From assembly GCF_030035605.1 (NCBI RefSeq), contig NZ_CP106736.1:1240001-1304000 (forward strand): 64,000 nucleotides of DNA, read 5' to 3'. Under the pieces are notes generated by a model. That model made no database searches. It was not told the DNA's origin and saw only the letters and a program-made list of their open reading frames with translations. Source of the stretch: Silvimonas soli. GTDB lineage: Bacteria > Pseudomonadota > Gammaproteobacteria > Burkholderiales > Chitinibacteraceae. The translations under genes were made by a program, and so were the position numbers. Positions 50,134-58,861 of this stretch are shown piece by piece. Position 1 is the first letter of the stretch; each line of letters begins with the position of its first letter.

Positions 50134-51576
50134 TTAGCGAACGCCATGCATCATCTTTTGCAGCGGCTTGGTCAACATCAGCAACACGGCACCAGCCACA
50201 AAGGCCATCGCCACAAACAACATGAAGAATTCATGCAGACCGGTAATCTGGTATCCCAAGAACACTGGAGTGCGCCCGGCACTTGGGTAGAAAGTGGCGA
50301 GAATGCCGGCAAACCAGTTGGCCGCTGCATTGGCCATAAACCACACGGCCATCATCAGCGAGGCAAACCGCGCCGGAGCCAGCTTGTTCACCAGCGACAA
50401 GCCGATTGGCGACAGGCACAACTCGCCCAGCGAATGCATCAGGTACATCGCGGTCAACCAGATCATGCTGGCCTTTGCCGTGGCCGACATATCCTTCACC
50501 CCAAAACCGATGACCAGATAACCAACCGCCAGCAACATCAGACCCCACGCCATTTTGGTGGGGGAACTCGGTTCTTTGTTGCGACGGCCAAGGGCAGTCC
50601 ACAGTTGCGCCAACACGGGCGCAAAAACCAAAATGAACACCGGATTGAGCGACTGAAACCAGGACGCGGGGATGACGTAACCAAACAACGTGCGATTGGT
50701 GGCTTCTTCGGCAAAGAAGGTCAGCGACACCCCCGCTTGTTCAAACGCAGACCAGAAGAAAATCACAAAGAACGAGATCACGCCGATCACGATCATGCGA
50801 TCAATATCCTGGCGGGTCAGTGGTTCATTGCGGCTGGCGGTTTGCGCCTTGGAGCAGGCTTTGGGCGCAAGACCAACCGGATCGCCACTGGGCGTTACCA
50901 GATAGCGTTTGTGGAATAACCCAAACACCACCAGCGACAGCAACATGCCCACGCCAGCGGCAAAGAAGCCCCAACGGAAGTCGGCCGCATTACCGGTATC
51001 ACCGAGAAAACCGCAAATCAGCGGCGCCACAAACGAGCCCAGGTTGATCCCCATATAAAAGATCGTATAGGCCGAGTCTTTACGTTTGTCGTTCTGGATA
51101 TACAACTGGCCGACCATGCTAGAGATATTGGGTTTGAAGAAGCCGTTCCCGCCGACAATCAGACCCAGGCCGCAGTAGAACAACATGATGGCGGTTGAGG
51201 GCGTTTGCAGCATGCTGCCCGCCGCAAACAGCAGAAACTGGCCCGCGGCCATGAGTACGCCGCCCACAAAAATCGAGCGGCGATTGCCCCAGTAGCGATC
51301 GGCCACATAGCCGCCAATCAGCGGAGCCAGGTAAACCAGACCGGTATATTGGCCGTAAAGCGAGGCGGCGAACTGTTTATCAAAGGCCAGCGCGTGCACC
51401 ATAAACAACGCCAGCAGCGCGCGATTACCATAGTAGGAAAAGCGCTCCCACATTTCGGTGGCAAACAGCAAATACAAACCGCGCGGGTGTTTGCCGGCCT
51501 GGCTGGACAGACGTTGCGCCGGGGTGGCCACGCCTGCCCCGGCTATCTCATCGATGGTGGTTTCAGCGCTGCTCAT
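50134..51576 (-). CDS. POT-family proton-dependent peptide transporter
   Basis: A 480-residue, 14-helix di/tripeptide symporter. The N-terminal signature ATEMWERFSYYGNRALL contains the conserved ExxERFxYYG, and FFKPNISSMVGQLY is the second POT signature. Helix VII-X contains the family FWSAFEQAG motif. It imports small peptides with protons. ATG 51576 has GGAGAG upstream. It lies 92 bp after pxpA in the same direction, so peptide uptake and 5-oxoproline breakdown may be co-expressed. Confidence 0.93.
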   Translation of the reverse strand: MSSAETTIDEIAGAGVATPAQRLSSQAGKHPRGLYLLFATEMWERFSYYGNRALLALFMVHALAFDKQFAASLYGQYTGLVYLAPLIGGYVADRYWGNRRSIFVGGVLMAAGQFLLFAAGSMLQTPSTAIMLFYCGLGLIVGGNGFFKPNISSMVGQLYIQNDKRKDSAYTIFYMGINLGSFVAPLICGFLGDTGNAADFRWGFFAAGVGMLLSLVVFGLFHKRYLVTPSGDPVGLAPKACSKAQTASRNEPLTRQDIDRMIVIGVISFFVIFFWSAFEQAGVSLTFFAEEATNRTLFGYVIPASWFQSLNPVFILVFAPVLAQLWTALGRRNKEPSSPTKMAWGLMLLAVGYLVIGFGVKDMSATAKASMIWLTAMYLMHSLGELCLSPIGLSLVNKLAPARFASLMMAVWFMANAAANWFAGILATFYPSAGRTPVFLGYQITGLHEFFMLFVAMAFVAGAVLLMLTKPLQKMMHGVR

Positions 51577-51667
51577 CGAACTCTCCTGAATATGACGTTT
51601 CAATAAGGATTGTCCGGATTGAGCAAGGGCATGGCGTCGAACTATTCCCCGCATGCCTGGGAATTTT

Positions 51668-52405
51668 TCACTTTCGCGTCTGTGTTAGTTCCAATTGGTT
51701 ATATAGTCGCTGCGCAAACTGTAAGGCATGCGGTGTATCGCCATGCAGACACAACGAATCCACCGGCAGCCGCAGCACCTTGCCGGATTGAGTCTGCACT
51801 TCGCTTTGCCGGGCGAAACGCAGCGCCTGGTTCACGGCGGCAGCATCGTCATCCAGCACGGCGCCGGGTTCGCTACGCGGCACCAGACTGCCGTCATCGC
51901 GATAGGCGCGATCCACAAACGCTTCCTGAATGACCCGCAACCCGGCAGTTTGTGCGCGCCCAACCATCGCGCTGCCCGCCAGCACCATGACCGCCAGTTG
52001 CGGGTCCACAGTATGGATGGCGGCGATGACCACGTCGGCCAGCGCCGGGTCACGCGCCGCATCGTTGTAAAGCATGCCGTGGGCTTTGACGTAAACCAGC
52101 GGTACGCCCTCTTCCGCGCAGATTTTCTTGAGGGCAGAAATCTGCTCGATCAGGCTGGCCAGCAATTCGGCATGATCGATATCCAGCGAGCGGCGGCCAA
52201 AGTGCTCGCGATCCGGGTAACTGGGGTGCGCGCCAATCGTCACACCGTATTCGCGCGCCAGCCGCACGGTGCTGCGCATGGACGCGTCGTTGCCAACGTG
52301 GCCGCCGCACGCAACATTGGCTGAGCTGATCAAGGCCATCAGTTGCGCATCAAACGGATAGCCTTCGCCCAGATCCGCGTTCAGATCAATGCTCAAACGC
52401 GCCAT
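51668..52405 (-). CDS. pxpA: 5-oxoprolinase subunit A (PxpA, LamB/YcsF family)
   Basis: A 245-residue subunit of the ATP-dependent 5-oxoprolinase, which converts pyroglutamate to glutamate. The family blocks SIDLNADLGEG, SSANVACGGHVGND, VTIGAHPSYPDREHFGRR and LVYVKAHGMLYND are all present, and the C-terminal CLHGDTPHA too. The start at 52405 (MARLSIDLNADLGEG) overlaps pxpC by 13 bp; the longer frame to 52528 is out of family. All three pxp genes are clustered, with order B, C, A. Confidence 0.94.
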   Translation of the reverse strand: MARLSIDLNADLGEGYPFDAQLMALISSANVACGGHVGNDASMRSTVRLAREYGVTIGAHPSYPDREHFGRRSLDIDHAELLASLIEQISALKKICAEEGVPLVYVKAHGMLYNDAARDPALADVVIAAIHTVDPQLAVMVLAGSAMVGRAQTAGLRVIQEAFVDRAYRDDGSLVPRSEPGAVLDDDAAAVNQALRFARQSEVQTQSGKVLRLPVDSLCLHGDTPHALQFAQRLYNQLELTQTRK

Positions 52406-53325
52406 TTCAGTTGATTCTCCAGTTGCGCCAGCCAGCGGCGTTGCTCCGCCAGCGCCGCCAGTGCTTGCTCCAGTGTGACCTCCACAAACCGCATGGTGTC
52501 GCCGGGTCGAAACTGCCCGGTGCGCCACAAATCAGCACGGATGACCTGGGCGATCTTGGGGTATCCGCCGGTCGTCTGGGCATCCGGCAGCAGCAGAATC
52601 GGATGACCTGACGGTGGCACCTGCAATACACCGGGCTGCACCGCGTGTGATGACAAATCCAGTGGCTGCCCCAACTCAAGTACCGGGCCAGCCAGATTGG
52701 CGCCCATGCGATTGGCATCAGGAGTGACGCGCCACGGCTCGGTCAGCAGCGCTTGCTGCGCCGCTGGGCTGAACGCACTCCATTCGGTTGCGGGCAACAC
52801 CCGCAGCACGTCGCCACGATCTGGCGCCCGCACCTGCGCATCCGGCGCCGGGCCGGTGGGCTGGCCTAGCGGCACCACGTCACCCGCTCTAAGGGCTCGT
52901 CCGTTCAAACCGCCAAAATGTCCGGCTAGATCAGTGGCCCGGGCGCCCAGCACCATGGGCACGTCCACGCCGCCGCTCACGCTCAGATATATACGCGCGC
53001 CTGCCGGGGCAAAATCAATCTTCAGTTTTTGCCCGGCGCGTACCGGCACATTGCGCCAGCAACCAATAGGCTGTTTATCGAGCGTTGCGGGAGCCACTGC
53101 CCCGGTCAGCGCAATGACCGTATCGCACTCAAAGCGGGCGCTGAAACCACCCAGCGTGATTTCCAGCGTGGCCAGTTCCGGCGAATTGCCGACCAACAAA
53201 TTGCCAATCAGGCTGGCCGGAATATCCATTACCCCTGCCAGCGGCACGCCCCACTGCGCGCCATCGTAACGGCCCAGATCCTGGATAGTTGCCAATGGTC
53301 CGGTTTTTAGAATGCTGATACTCAC
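52393..53325 (-). CDS. pxpC: 5-oxoprolinase subunit C (PxpC)
   Basis: A 310-residue subunit, the biotin-dependent carboxyltransferase-like half also known from KipA. It begins SISILKTGPLATIQDLGRYD, the diagnostic start of the family, and continues with QWGVPLAGVMDIPA and LLVGNSPELATLEITLGG. With PxpB it forms the ATP-using part of the enzyme. It overlaps pxpB by ATGA and pxpA by 13 bp, an operon arrangement. Confidence 0.94.
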   Translation of the reverse strand: MSISILKTGPLATIQDLGRYDGAQWGVPLAGVMDIPASLIGNLLVGNSPELATLEITLGGFSARFECDTVIALTGAVAPATLDKQPIGCWRNVPVRAGQKLKIDFAPAGARIYLSVSGGVDVPMVLGARATDLAGHFGGLNGRALRAGDVVPLGQPTGPAPDAQVRAPDRGDVLRVLPATEWSAFSPAAQQALLTEPWRVTPDANRMGANLAGPVLELGQPLDLSSHAVQPGVLQVPPSGHPILLLPDAQTTGGYPKIAQVIRADLWRTGQFRPGDTMRFVEVTLEQALAALAEQRRWLAQLENQLKWRV

Positions 53326-53969
53326 GCGCGCACCTCCATTGGCACGAAGCGCAGGGTATCGCCTGGCGCAAACAGCGCGGGTGGCATCTGGACAGGATCA
53401 AACAATTTGAGATCAGTGCGGCCAATCAAACTCCAGCCACCGGGAGACTCGCTGGGATAAATACCTGTTTGCGAGCTGCCAATCGCCACCGATCCGGCGG
53501 GCACCTTGAGCCGCGGGGTATCCAGTCGCGGCATGGCCAAAGCGGGGTCCATCCCGCCCAAGTAAGGAAAGCCTGGCAAAAATCCTACGCAGTAAACAAC
53601 GTAATTGGCCGCAGCATGGCGTTCCACCACTTGTTGCGGGGACATACCGGCGTGTTCGGCCACCAGCGCCAGATCCGGCCCGGCGGCACCGCCGTAACAC
53701 ACCGGAACATCGTGATGGCGCCCGGCAATCTGCTTGCCTTTGCGGCTGCTTTGCCACGCGGCCTGAATGCCGCTTTCGATGATCGCCGCGTCTTCAATCA
53801 TCGGGTCGAAACGCACAGTCAGATTGCCCATTCCCAGCATGACCCACCATGCCGGAAAGCGCTGCTGCAACAGCTTTTGCATGATCCACAAGCGGCGCTG
53901 GTCTTCCAGCGTTGCGGACACACTCAAGACCAGGGCGGTGTCGCCCAGGGGTTGAATTACCGGATTCAT
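53322..53969 (-). CDS. pxpB: 5-oxoprolinase subunit B (PxpB)
   Basis: A 215-residue KipI-like subunit. Family landmarks are IQPLGDTALVLSV, VPVCYGGAAGPDL and the central YCVGFLPGFPYLGGMDPALA, followed by PAGSVAIGSSQTGIYPSESP and GGWSLIGRTD. It pairs with PxpC. It overlaps queG by ATGA upstream and pxpC downstream, so the four genes form one coupled operon. Confidence 0.94.
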   Translation of the reverse strand: MNPVIQPLGDTALVLSVSATLEDQRRLWIMQKLLQQRFPAWWVMLGMGNLTVRFDPMIEDAAIIESGIQAAWQSSRKGKQIAGRHHDVPVCYGGAAGPDLALVAEHAGMSPQQVVERHAAANYVVYCVGFLPGFPYLGGMDPALAMPRLDTPRLKVPAGSVAIGSSQTGIYPSESPGGWSLIGRTDLKLFDPVQMPPALFAPGDTLRFVPMEVRA

Positions 53970-55051
53970 GCACCGTGCCTTTTCAGGGCCCAGGCGACGT
54001 GCTCGCGCACCATTTCGCTTGGGTCGTTTTCGCGGGATTTGAGTGCCGCAATAATCTGCGGCGTTGTTTTGGCATTACCGAGCCCAACCGCCAAATTGCG
54101 CAGCCAGCGTTCATGGCCAATGCGCAAAATGGCGCTTCCTGCCATTTTTTGCTGGAAAGTGGCTTCATCCCAGGCAAATACCGTCACCAACTCGACATCA
54201 TCAAGGCCGTGCCGCACATGAAAATCCGCCTCTTTGCTATCTACTGCAAAGCGGTTCCACGGGCAAACCAGTTGGCAGTCATCACAACCGTAGACACGAT
54301 TGCCCAGCATGGGCCGATATTCTTCCGGGATATTTCCTTTGAGCTCGATGGTAAGGTAGGAAATACAACGCCGCGCATCAACCTTGTAAGGCTCAACGAT
54401 GGCTTGGGTGGGGCAAACGGTAATGCATTTGGTACAGCGGCCACAGTGCTCGTTTTGTTCTGGCGGATCAGCCGGCAGCGGCAAATCGGTAAACAGCTCG
54501 CCAATAAAAAAGAACGAGCCATACTCGCGATTGAGCAACAAGGTGTGCTTGCCGCGCCAGCCCAGGCCCGCCTGCTTCGCCAATTCGACCTCTAGCACCG
54601 GGGCCGAATCGACAAACACCCGATGCCCGAACTGCCCGACCTCGGCCTGCATGCGATCAGCCAGCTTTTGCAGCCGGTTGCGCAACACCTTGTGATAGTC
54701 GCGGCCCAACGCGTAGCGGGAGATATACGCCTTGCTGTCATCGGCGAGGATGGCGTCGGCGTTGGATGTACCAGCAGGCAGGTACGGCATGAAAACGCTG
54801 ACCACCGACACCGTTCCGGGCACCAATTCTGCCGGACGCGCACGTTTCAGGCCGTGCCGTGCCATATAATCCATCTCGCCGTGAAAACCGGCCTCTAGCC
54901 AGGCTAGTAATCCCGGTTCTGCATGTGACAAATCCGTGCCGGTAATAGCCGCGCGGGCAAAGCCCAGTTCGGCTGCCCACGCCTTGATCCGGCCAGCCAG
55001 CGCAGGCAGGTCCAGTTCTGACGATTCGATGGGTGAATATTCCTTATGCAT
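53966..55051 (-). CDS. queG: Epoxyqueuosine reductase
   Basis: A 361-residue enzyme that performs the last step of tRNA queuosine synthesis, reducing epoxyqueuosine. It carries two [4Fe-4S] sites in CGRCTKCITVCP (about 195-206) and GCDDCQLVCPWN (about 250-261), with a cobalamin-binding N-terminal region (PYLPAGTSNADAI, RDYHKVLRNRLQ) and an HEAT-like tail. Its start ATG (55051) and the tsaE start (55046) share the palindrome ATGCAT, so the two genes are divergent with overlapping first codons, unless one starts a little further in. It leads the pxpBCA operon. Confidence 0.93.
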   Translation of the reverse strand: MHKEYSPIESSELDLPALAGRIKAWAAELGFARAAITGTDLSHAEPGLLAWLEAGFHGEMDYMARHGLKRARPAELVPGTVSVVSVFMPYLPAGTSNADAILADDSKAYISRYALGRDYHKVLRNRLQKLADRMQAEVGQFGHRVFVDSAPVLEVELAKQAGLGWRGKHTLLLNREYGSFFFIGELFTDLPLPADPPEQNEHCGRCTKCITVCPTQAIVEPYKVDARRCISYLTIELKGNIPEEYRPMLGNRVYGCDDCQLVCPWNRFAVDSKEADFHVRHGLDDVELVTVFAWDEATFQQKMAGSAILRIGHERWLRNLAVGLGNAKTTPQIIAALKSRENDPSEMVREHVAWALKRHGA

Positions 55052-55525
55052 GGTGCCGATGATACTGCATGCCGCTATCTGGCAGACGAGAACGCAACGC
55101 TGGCGTTTGGCGCGCAGATTGCTGCCGCGCTACAACCGGGCATGACCATTTTTCTGGAAGGCGACCTGGGCGCGGGCAAAACCACGCTCACTCGCGGCAT
55201 CCTGCGCGGGCTCGGTTTTGCCGGTCGCGTGAAAAGTCCGACGTATACTCTTGTTGAACCTTATGCTGTTTCTAATTTAAACTTGTATCATTTTGATTTA
55301 TATAGATTTCAAGACCCGATGGAATGGGTGGATGCCGGCTTTCGGGATTACTTCAACCCGCAGACCATCTGCCTGATTGAATGGGCTGACAAGGCACAGG
55401 GTTTGTTACCTGCCGCCGACTGGACGATTCGCCTTGCACCTTCGGGTGAAGGTAGAAGCATTGAAATTCAAGCACATACGGAGCACGGCACGGCATGTCT
55501 CGCGCAACTCGCCACCCCGCCCTGA
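55046..55525 (+). CDS. tsaE: TsaE, ATPase of tRNA N6-threonylcarbamoyladenosine synthesis
   Basis: A 159-residue P-loop ATPase that works with TsaB and TsaD to make t6A on tRNAs. The Walker A motif is GDLGAGKTTLTRG (about 39-51). The later VKSPTYTLVEPYAV and YHFDLYRFQDPMEW blocks and LIEWADKAQGLLP are the family core. The 5' end overlaps queG; no strong ribosome site is visible. It overlaps amiC by 31 bp. Around residues 70-85 the coding bases shift to A/T-rich codons (TCTAATTTAAACTTGTATCA), unlike the rest. Confidence 0.92.
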   Translation: MHGADDTACRYLADENATLAFGAQIAAALQPGMTIFLEGDLGAGKTTLTRGILRGLGFAGRVKSPTYTLVEPYAVSNLNLYHFDLYRFQDPMEWVDAGFRDYFNPQTICLIEWADKAQGLLPAADWTIRLAPSGEGRSIEIQAHTEHGTACLAQLATPP

Positions 55526-56862
55526 CCCCTGATTCTGCCCGTCGGCATGCACTGCGGGCGGCGGTTTCCACGTTATTTTTGAGCGTCGTTCCGGCCGGCA
55601 TGGCCCGCGCGGCAGCGGCGGCCAATGTAATCGCCGTGCGCGTCTGGCCAGCGCAGGCCTATACCCGGCTGACTATTGAATCCACCACGCAGCTAACTTT
55701 TAACCAGTTCACCCTCAAAAATCCGGATCGGCTAGTCGTTGATCTGGAAGGCGTGGACCTGAACGACGAGTTGCAAAAACTCGCCGGCAAAGTGGGTGCA
55801 GACGATCCCTACATTCAGCAGTTGCGCGCCGGGCGCAACAAGCCTGGTACCGTGCGGCTGGTGCTGGATCTGAAAACCGAGGTCAAACCGCAGGTCTTTA
55901 CCCTGGCCCCGGTCGCAGAATACAAAAACCGGCTGGTGATCGATCTCTACCCTGCCGTGCAGAAAGACCCGTTGCTGGCGTTTCTGGATGACCAATCCAC
56001 GCCCGATACGCCACCGCAGCTCAAGCTCGACACCCATACTGAGGCCAGCGCGCCTGCGCAACCACCCGATCGTTCTCCCGACGACAGCGTCATGGCGCAG
56101 GCTGACAGTAACAAATCAATCGACCGCAGCAAGCTCAAGGTCGACCGCTTGATTACCGTGGTGCTGGACCCTGGCCACGGTGGCGAAGACCCGGGCGCAA
56201 CCGGCCCGCAGGGTAATCACGAGAAAAACGTGGTGCTGACGATTGCCAAGAAGCTCAAGGCACGGCTGGAAACCGACCCGAACATCCGTGTGGTCATGAC
56301 CCGCGATGCCGATTTCTTTGTGCCGTTGGGCGTGCGCGTGAAAAAGGCGCGGGCCGTGCAGGCAGATTTGTTTATGTCGATCCACGCTGACGCGTTTATC
56401 CGGCCCGATGCCAACGGTTCGTCGGTGTTTGTACTGTCAGACAAAGGCGCCACCAGCACAGCGGCAAAGTGGCTGGCGCAAACCCAGAACGATGCCGACT
56501 TGATTGGCGGCGTAAAAATCAGCAATACGCAAGATAAATACCTGGCGCACACGCTGATGGACTTGACGCAAACCGCCACGCTCAACGACAGCATGCGTTT
56601 TGGCCGCGCCATGCTGACTGAGTTGGGCGGGTTAAACCGGCTGCATAAAGGTGCGGTGGAACAAGCTGGCTTTGCCGTGCTCAAGGCACCGGATATTCCG
56701 TCCATCCTGGTCGAAACGGCTTTTATCTCGAATCCGCAGGAAGAACAACGGCTGATCGACGAGAGTTTTCAGGACAAAATGGCGGAAACCTTGCATACCG
56801 GCATTCGTAAATACTTTGCCAAAAACCCGCCCGCGCCCCGGACCAAACTGGCCCAGAGCTAA
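55495..56862 (+). CDS. amiC: N-acetylmuramoyl-L-alanine amidase AmiC-like (AMIN-Amidase_3)
   Basis: A 455-residue cell-wall hydrolase for daughter-cell separation. The leader contains SARRHALRAAVSTLFLSVVP, a twin-arginine type signal like AmiC of E. coli. The AMIN domain (about 45-150) directs it to the septum. The amidase domain (about 215-450) has the zinc ligands in DPGHGGEDPGA (His), NHEKNVV (Glu) and SIHADA (His), and the catalytic VETAFISNP (Glu). It follows tsaE in an overlapping arrangement seen in other proteobacteria. Confidence 0.94.
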   Translation: MSRATRHPALTPDSARRHALRAAVSTLFLSVVPAGMARAAAAANVIAVRVWPAQAYTRLTIESTTQLTFNQFTLKNPDRLVVDLEGVDLNDELQKLAGKVGADDPYIQQLRAGRNKPGTVRLVLDLKTEVKPQVFTLAPVAEYKNRLVIDLYPAVQKDPLLAFLDDQSTPDTPPQLKLDTHTEASAPAQPPDRSPDDSVMAQADSNKSIDRSKLKVDRLITVVLDPGHGGEDPGATGPQGNHEKNVVLTIAKKLKARLETDPNIRVVMTRDADFFVPLGVRVKKARAVQADLFMSIHADAFIRPDANGSSVFVLSDKGATSTAAKWLAQTQNDADLIGGVKISNTQDKYLAHTLMDLTQTATLNDSMRFGRAMLTELGGLNRLHKGAVEQAGFAVLKAPDIPSILVETAFISNPQEEQRLIDESFQDKMAETLHTGIRKYFAKNPPAPRTKLAQS

Positions 56863-56887
56863 CTGGCTGGCGCTGACTCTGGCAAAT

Positions 56888-56922
56888 AAAAAACGGCTGC
56901 ATCAAACGCAGCCGTTTTTTTT
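56888..56922. terminator. Bidirectional terminator between amiC and the response regulator gene
   Basis: AAAAAACGGCTGC (56888-56900) and GCAGCCGTTTTTT (56908-56920) form a 13-bp stem with a 7-base loop. A-run and T-run make it work in both directions for convergent genes. Confidence 0.92.
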
Positions 56923-56965
56923 ATTTCGAGTATTTCGACGCTGACCCGCCAAGACCGGCCGGATG

Positions 56966-58081
56966 TCAGAGAGAGAAACGCTCCATGCTCCAGCCCAGAT
57001 CAAGCTCGCGGTTAGCCAGCTCCAGCAACGGCGCCAGATTGGCCAGCAAGGCGGGCAGATGTGGGGTGAGCGCAGCGATTTCCGCCGCGTCGCCTTTATG
57101 CAGCAGCGCCAGCGCCTCGGCAATCGCCGGAGTTGGTACGTGCGTTGGCGACGGCTCCGGGACCAATACCCGATTGCTGCCAATCTCGGCGCGCAAACGC
57201 TCGCCAGCGGCGGCCAGCAGCGCATCGGTATCATCTGCGTCGTCGTGTAATGAATTGGCTACCGCAATGCTGGCGGTGACCTGCAATTGCTCGCCACGGA
57301 AATTGATGCGGGCATTGGCGATAGCCTGGCGCAGACGCTCACCCAGAATGCGCGATTCCGCCAGCGTGGTCGCAGCCGATACCACGGCAAATTGCGGCCC
57401 GGCCACCTGTGCCAGCGTGTCTTCGTTACGCAACTTGCCGGACAGCTGTTTGCCCAGCAATTGCAGCATCTGGCTGGCAACCCGCTCGCCCAAGTGCGCT
57501 TGCACACCGGAGAAATCATCGATTTCGATCAGCAGAACGGTGACTTCACTACGATGGCGACGGGCGTAAGACAAGGATTGTTCGATCTGCAACTTGAGCA
57601 GATGGTTACTACCGACACCTTCAGCCACATGAGTACTGGTCCGCGACTGCGCTTCGCGCACGGCATCCAGTTCCCGATGCGTACGAGCCAGTTCGATATT
57701 GGCCGCAACGCGAGCCAGCATTTCAGCCCGATCGGTCGATTTAGTGACAAAGTCGCTCGCCCCTGCAGTTACGCAATTCTGGCGCGTTTCTTCATCTTCT
57801 TCACCCGACACGATGATGATGGGCAGCAGCCGAAAACGTGCTTCCGGCGCCTGACGCACTCGCGCCAACAAGCCCATACCATCCAGTTCGGGCATGGTGA
57901 GATCAGAGATCATCAAACAAACGGATTCATCGACCAGGAGCCGGGCCCAGCCTGCTTCGCCATCGGCTTCTTCGATCACATCATAAGCACCGGCAAGGTG
58001 CTTTTTGATGGTGGCACGGACGATGCGCGAATCATCAACAACCAGCACGCGCGGCAACGGAGACAGCTCATTTGCTTGCAT
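56966..58081 (-). CDS. Response regulator with degenerate GGDEF-like domain
   Basis: A 371-residue cytosolic protein. The receiver domain (about 10-130) has the acidic pair VVDDS and the phosphoacceptor Asp60 in MISDLTMPELDGMG, plus IIIVSGEEDEE and DFVTKS with the conserved Lys. A GGDEF-like domain (about 160-300) follows, but its signature is AGPQF (VAGPQFAVV), so diguanylate cyclase activity is unlikely. The C-terminus is helical. It may act as a phosphorylation-controlled GTP or c-di-GMP binder. The partner kinase is not adjacent. Confidence 0.88.
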   Translation of the reverse strand: MQANELSPLPRVLVVDDSRIVRATIKKHLAGAYDVIEEADGEAGWARLLVDESVCLMISDLTMPELDGMGLLARVRQAPEARFRLLPIIIVSGEEDEETRQNCVTAGASDFVTKSTDRAEMLARVAANIELARTHRELDAVREAQSRTSTHVAEGVGSNHLLKLQIEQSLSYARRHRSEVTVLLIEIDDFSGVQAHLGERVASQMLQLLGKQLSGKLRNEDTLAQVAGPQFAVVSAATTLAESRILGERLRQAIANARINFRGEQLQVTASIAVANSLHDDADDTDALLAAAGERLRAEIGSNRVLVPEPSPTHVPTPAIAEALALLHKGDAAEIAALTPHLPALLANLAPLLELANRELDLGWSMERFSL

Positions 58082-58331
58082 ATTTTGTAAACAAACCGTG
58101 ATTGCAATACGAGATAGAAATCTAGCACAAATGCATCATGCTCGCCGTTCGTCTCCGCCAGGCTCAAGCACTACAAACAACAATCGGACAGAACGATGGC
58201 CGTGGTCAGCCGGGATCAGCATCAGCCATCAGATGAAATGCCGTAAAGAAAGATGGCATTACCGGTGTAAACCAGACCGGCCAGACTGGGGAAAGACAGA
58301 TCGGCCATACAAAACAGGGGCCCAGAAAAAC

Positions 58332-58360
58332 AAAAAACCCCGGGGTAACCGGGGTTTTTT
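58332..58360. terminator. Terminator of rpsT (bidirectional)
   Basis: AAAAAACCCCGG (58332-58343) pairs with CCGGGGTTTTTT (58349-58360) around GGTAA; it ends the minus-strand rpsT transcript. Confidence 0.92.
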
Positions 58361-58383
58361 CTACAAGACGCCTAAGCAGTCAA

Positions 58384-58656
58384 TCAAGCAGCAGTTGTCA
58401 TGCCCTTGATTGCAGCAGACAGACGGCTCTTATGACGAGCTGCCTTGTTCTTGTGGAAGATCTTCTTGTCAGCGATGCTATCGATCACGCTAACAGATTG
58501 CTGAAACACAGCTTGTGCAGCCGCTTTGTCACCAGCTGCTACAGCCTTCAGCACCTTCTTGATCGCGGTGCGGAATTCTGAACGCTGACTACCATTGTGT
58601 TGGCGGGCCTGTTCAGCCTGACGCGCACGCTTGCGAGCTTGGGCGCTGTTTGCCAT
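58384..58656 (-). CDS. rpsT: 30S ribosomal protein S20
   Basis: A 90-residue basic protein that binds 16S rRNA at the body of the small subunit. The family start MANSAQARKRARQAEQARQH, then the helix RSEFRTAIKKVLKAVAAGD and the end FHKNKAARHKSRLSAAIKGM are unmistakable. It is divergent from murJ, an arrangement shared with related betaproteobacteria. AGGAG precedes the ATG. It is expected to autoregulate at translation. Confidence 0.96.
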   Translation of the reverse strand: MANSAQARKRARQAEQARQHNGSQRSEFRTAIKKVLKAVAAGDKAAAQAVFQQSVSVIDSIADKKIFHKNKAARHKSRLSAAIKGMTTAA

Positions 58657-58796
58657 ATGTAAAAACTCCTGACTTATATCGGTTTACGACCCCTTAGCCC
58701 CTCGGGCAACAGGTCGACTTAATTCGGAAACCGCCGATGATATCTGTATTCGGTGATCGATGCAACTTCTATGCTCAATCTGGCCACTCAAAGTGA

Positions 58797-58826
58797 TATC
58801 GCATTCGATATCACTTTCGATATCAT
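58797..58826. promoter_or_regulatory. Triple GATATC repeat in the rpsT-murJ gap
   Basis: GATATC occurs three times at 12-bp steps (about 58796, 58808, 58820), the last two within exact 10-base copies TTCGATATCA. The pattern lies 36-66 bp upstream of murJ and could be a regulator site or a chance motif. Confidence 0.35.
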
Positions 58827-58861
58827 GCGCAATCTTCTCGAAATAGTAGCTGCACTTGTCC

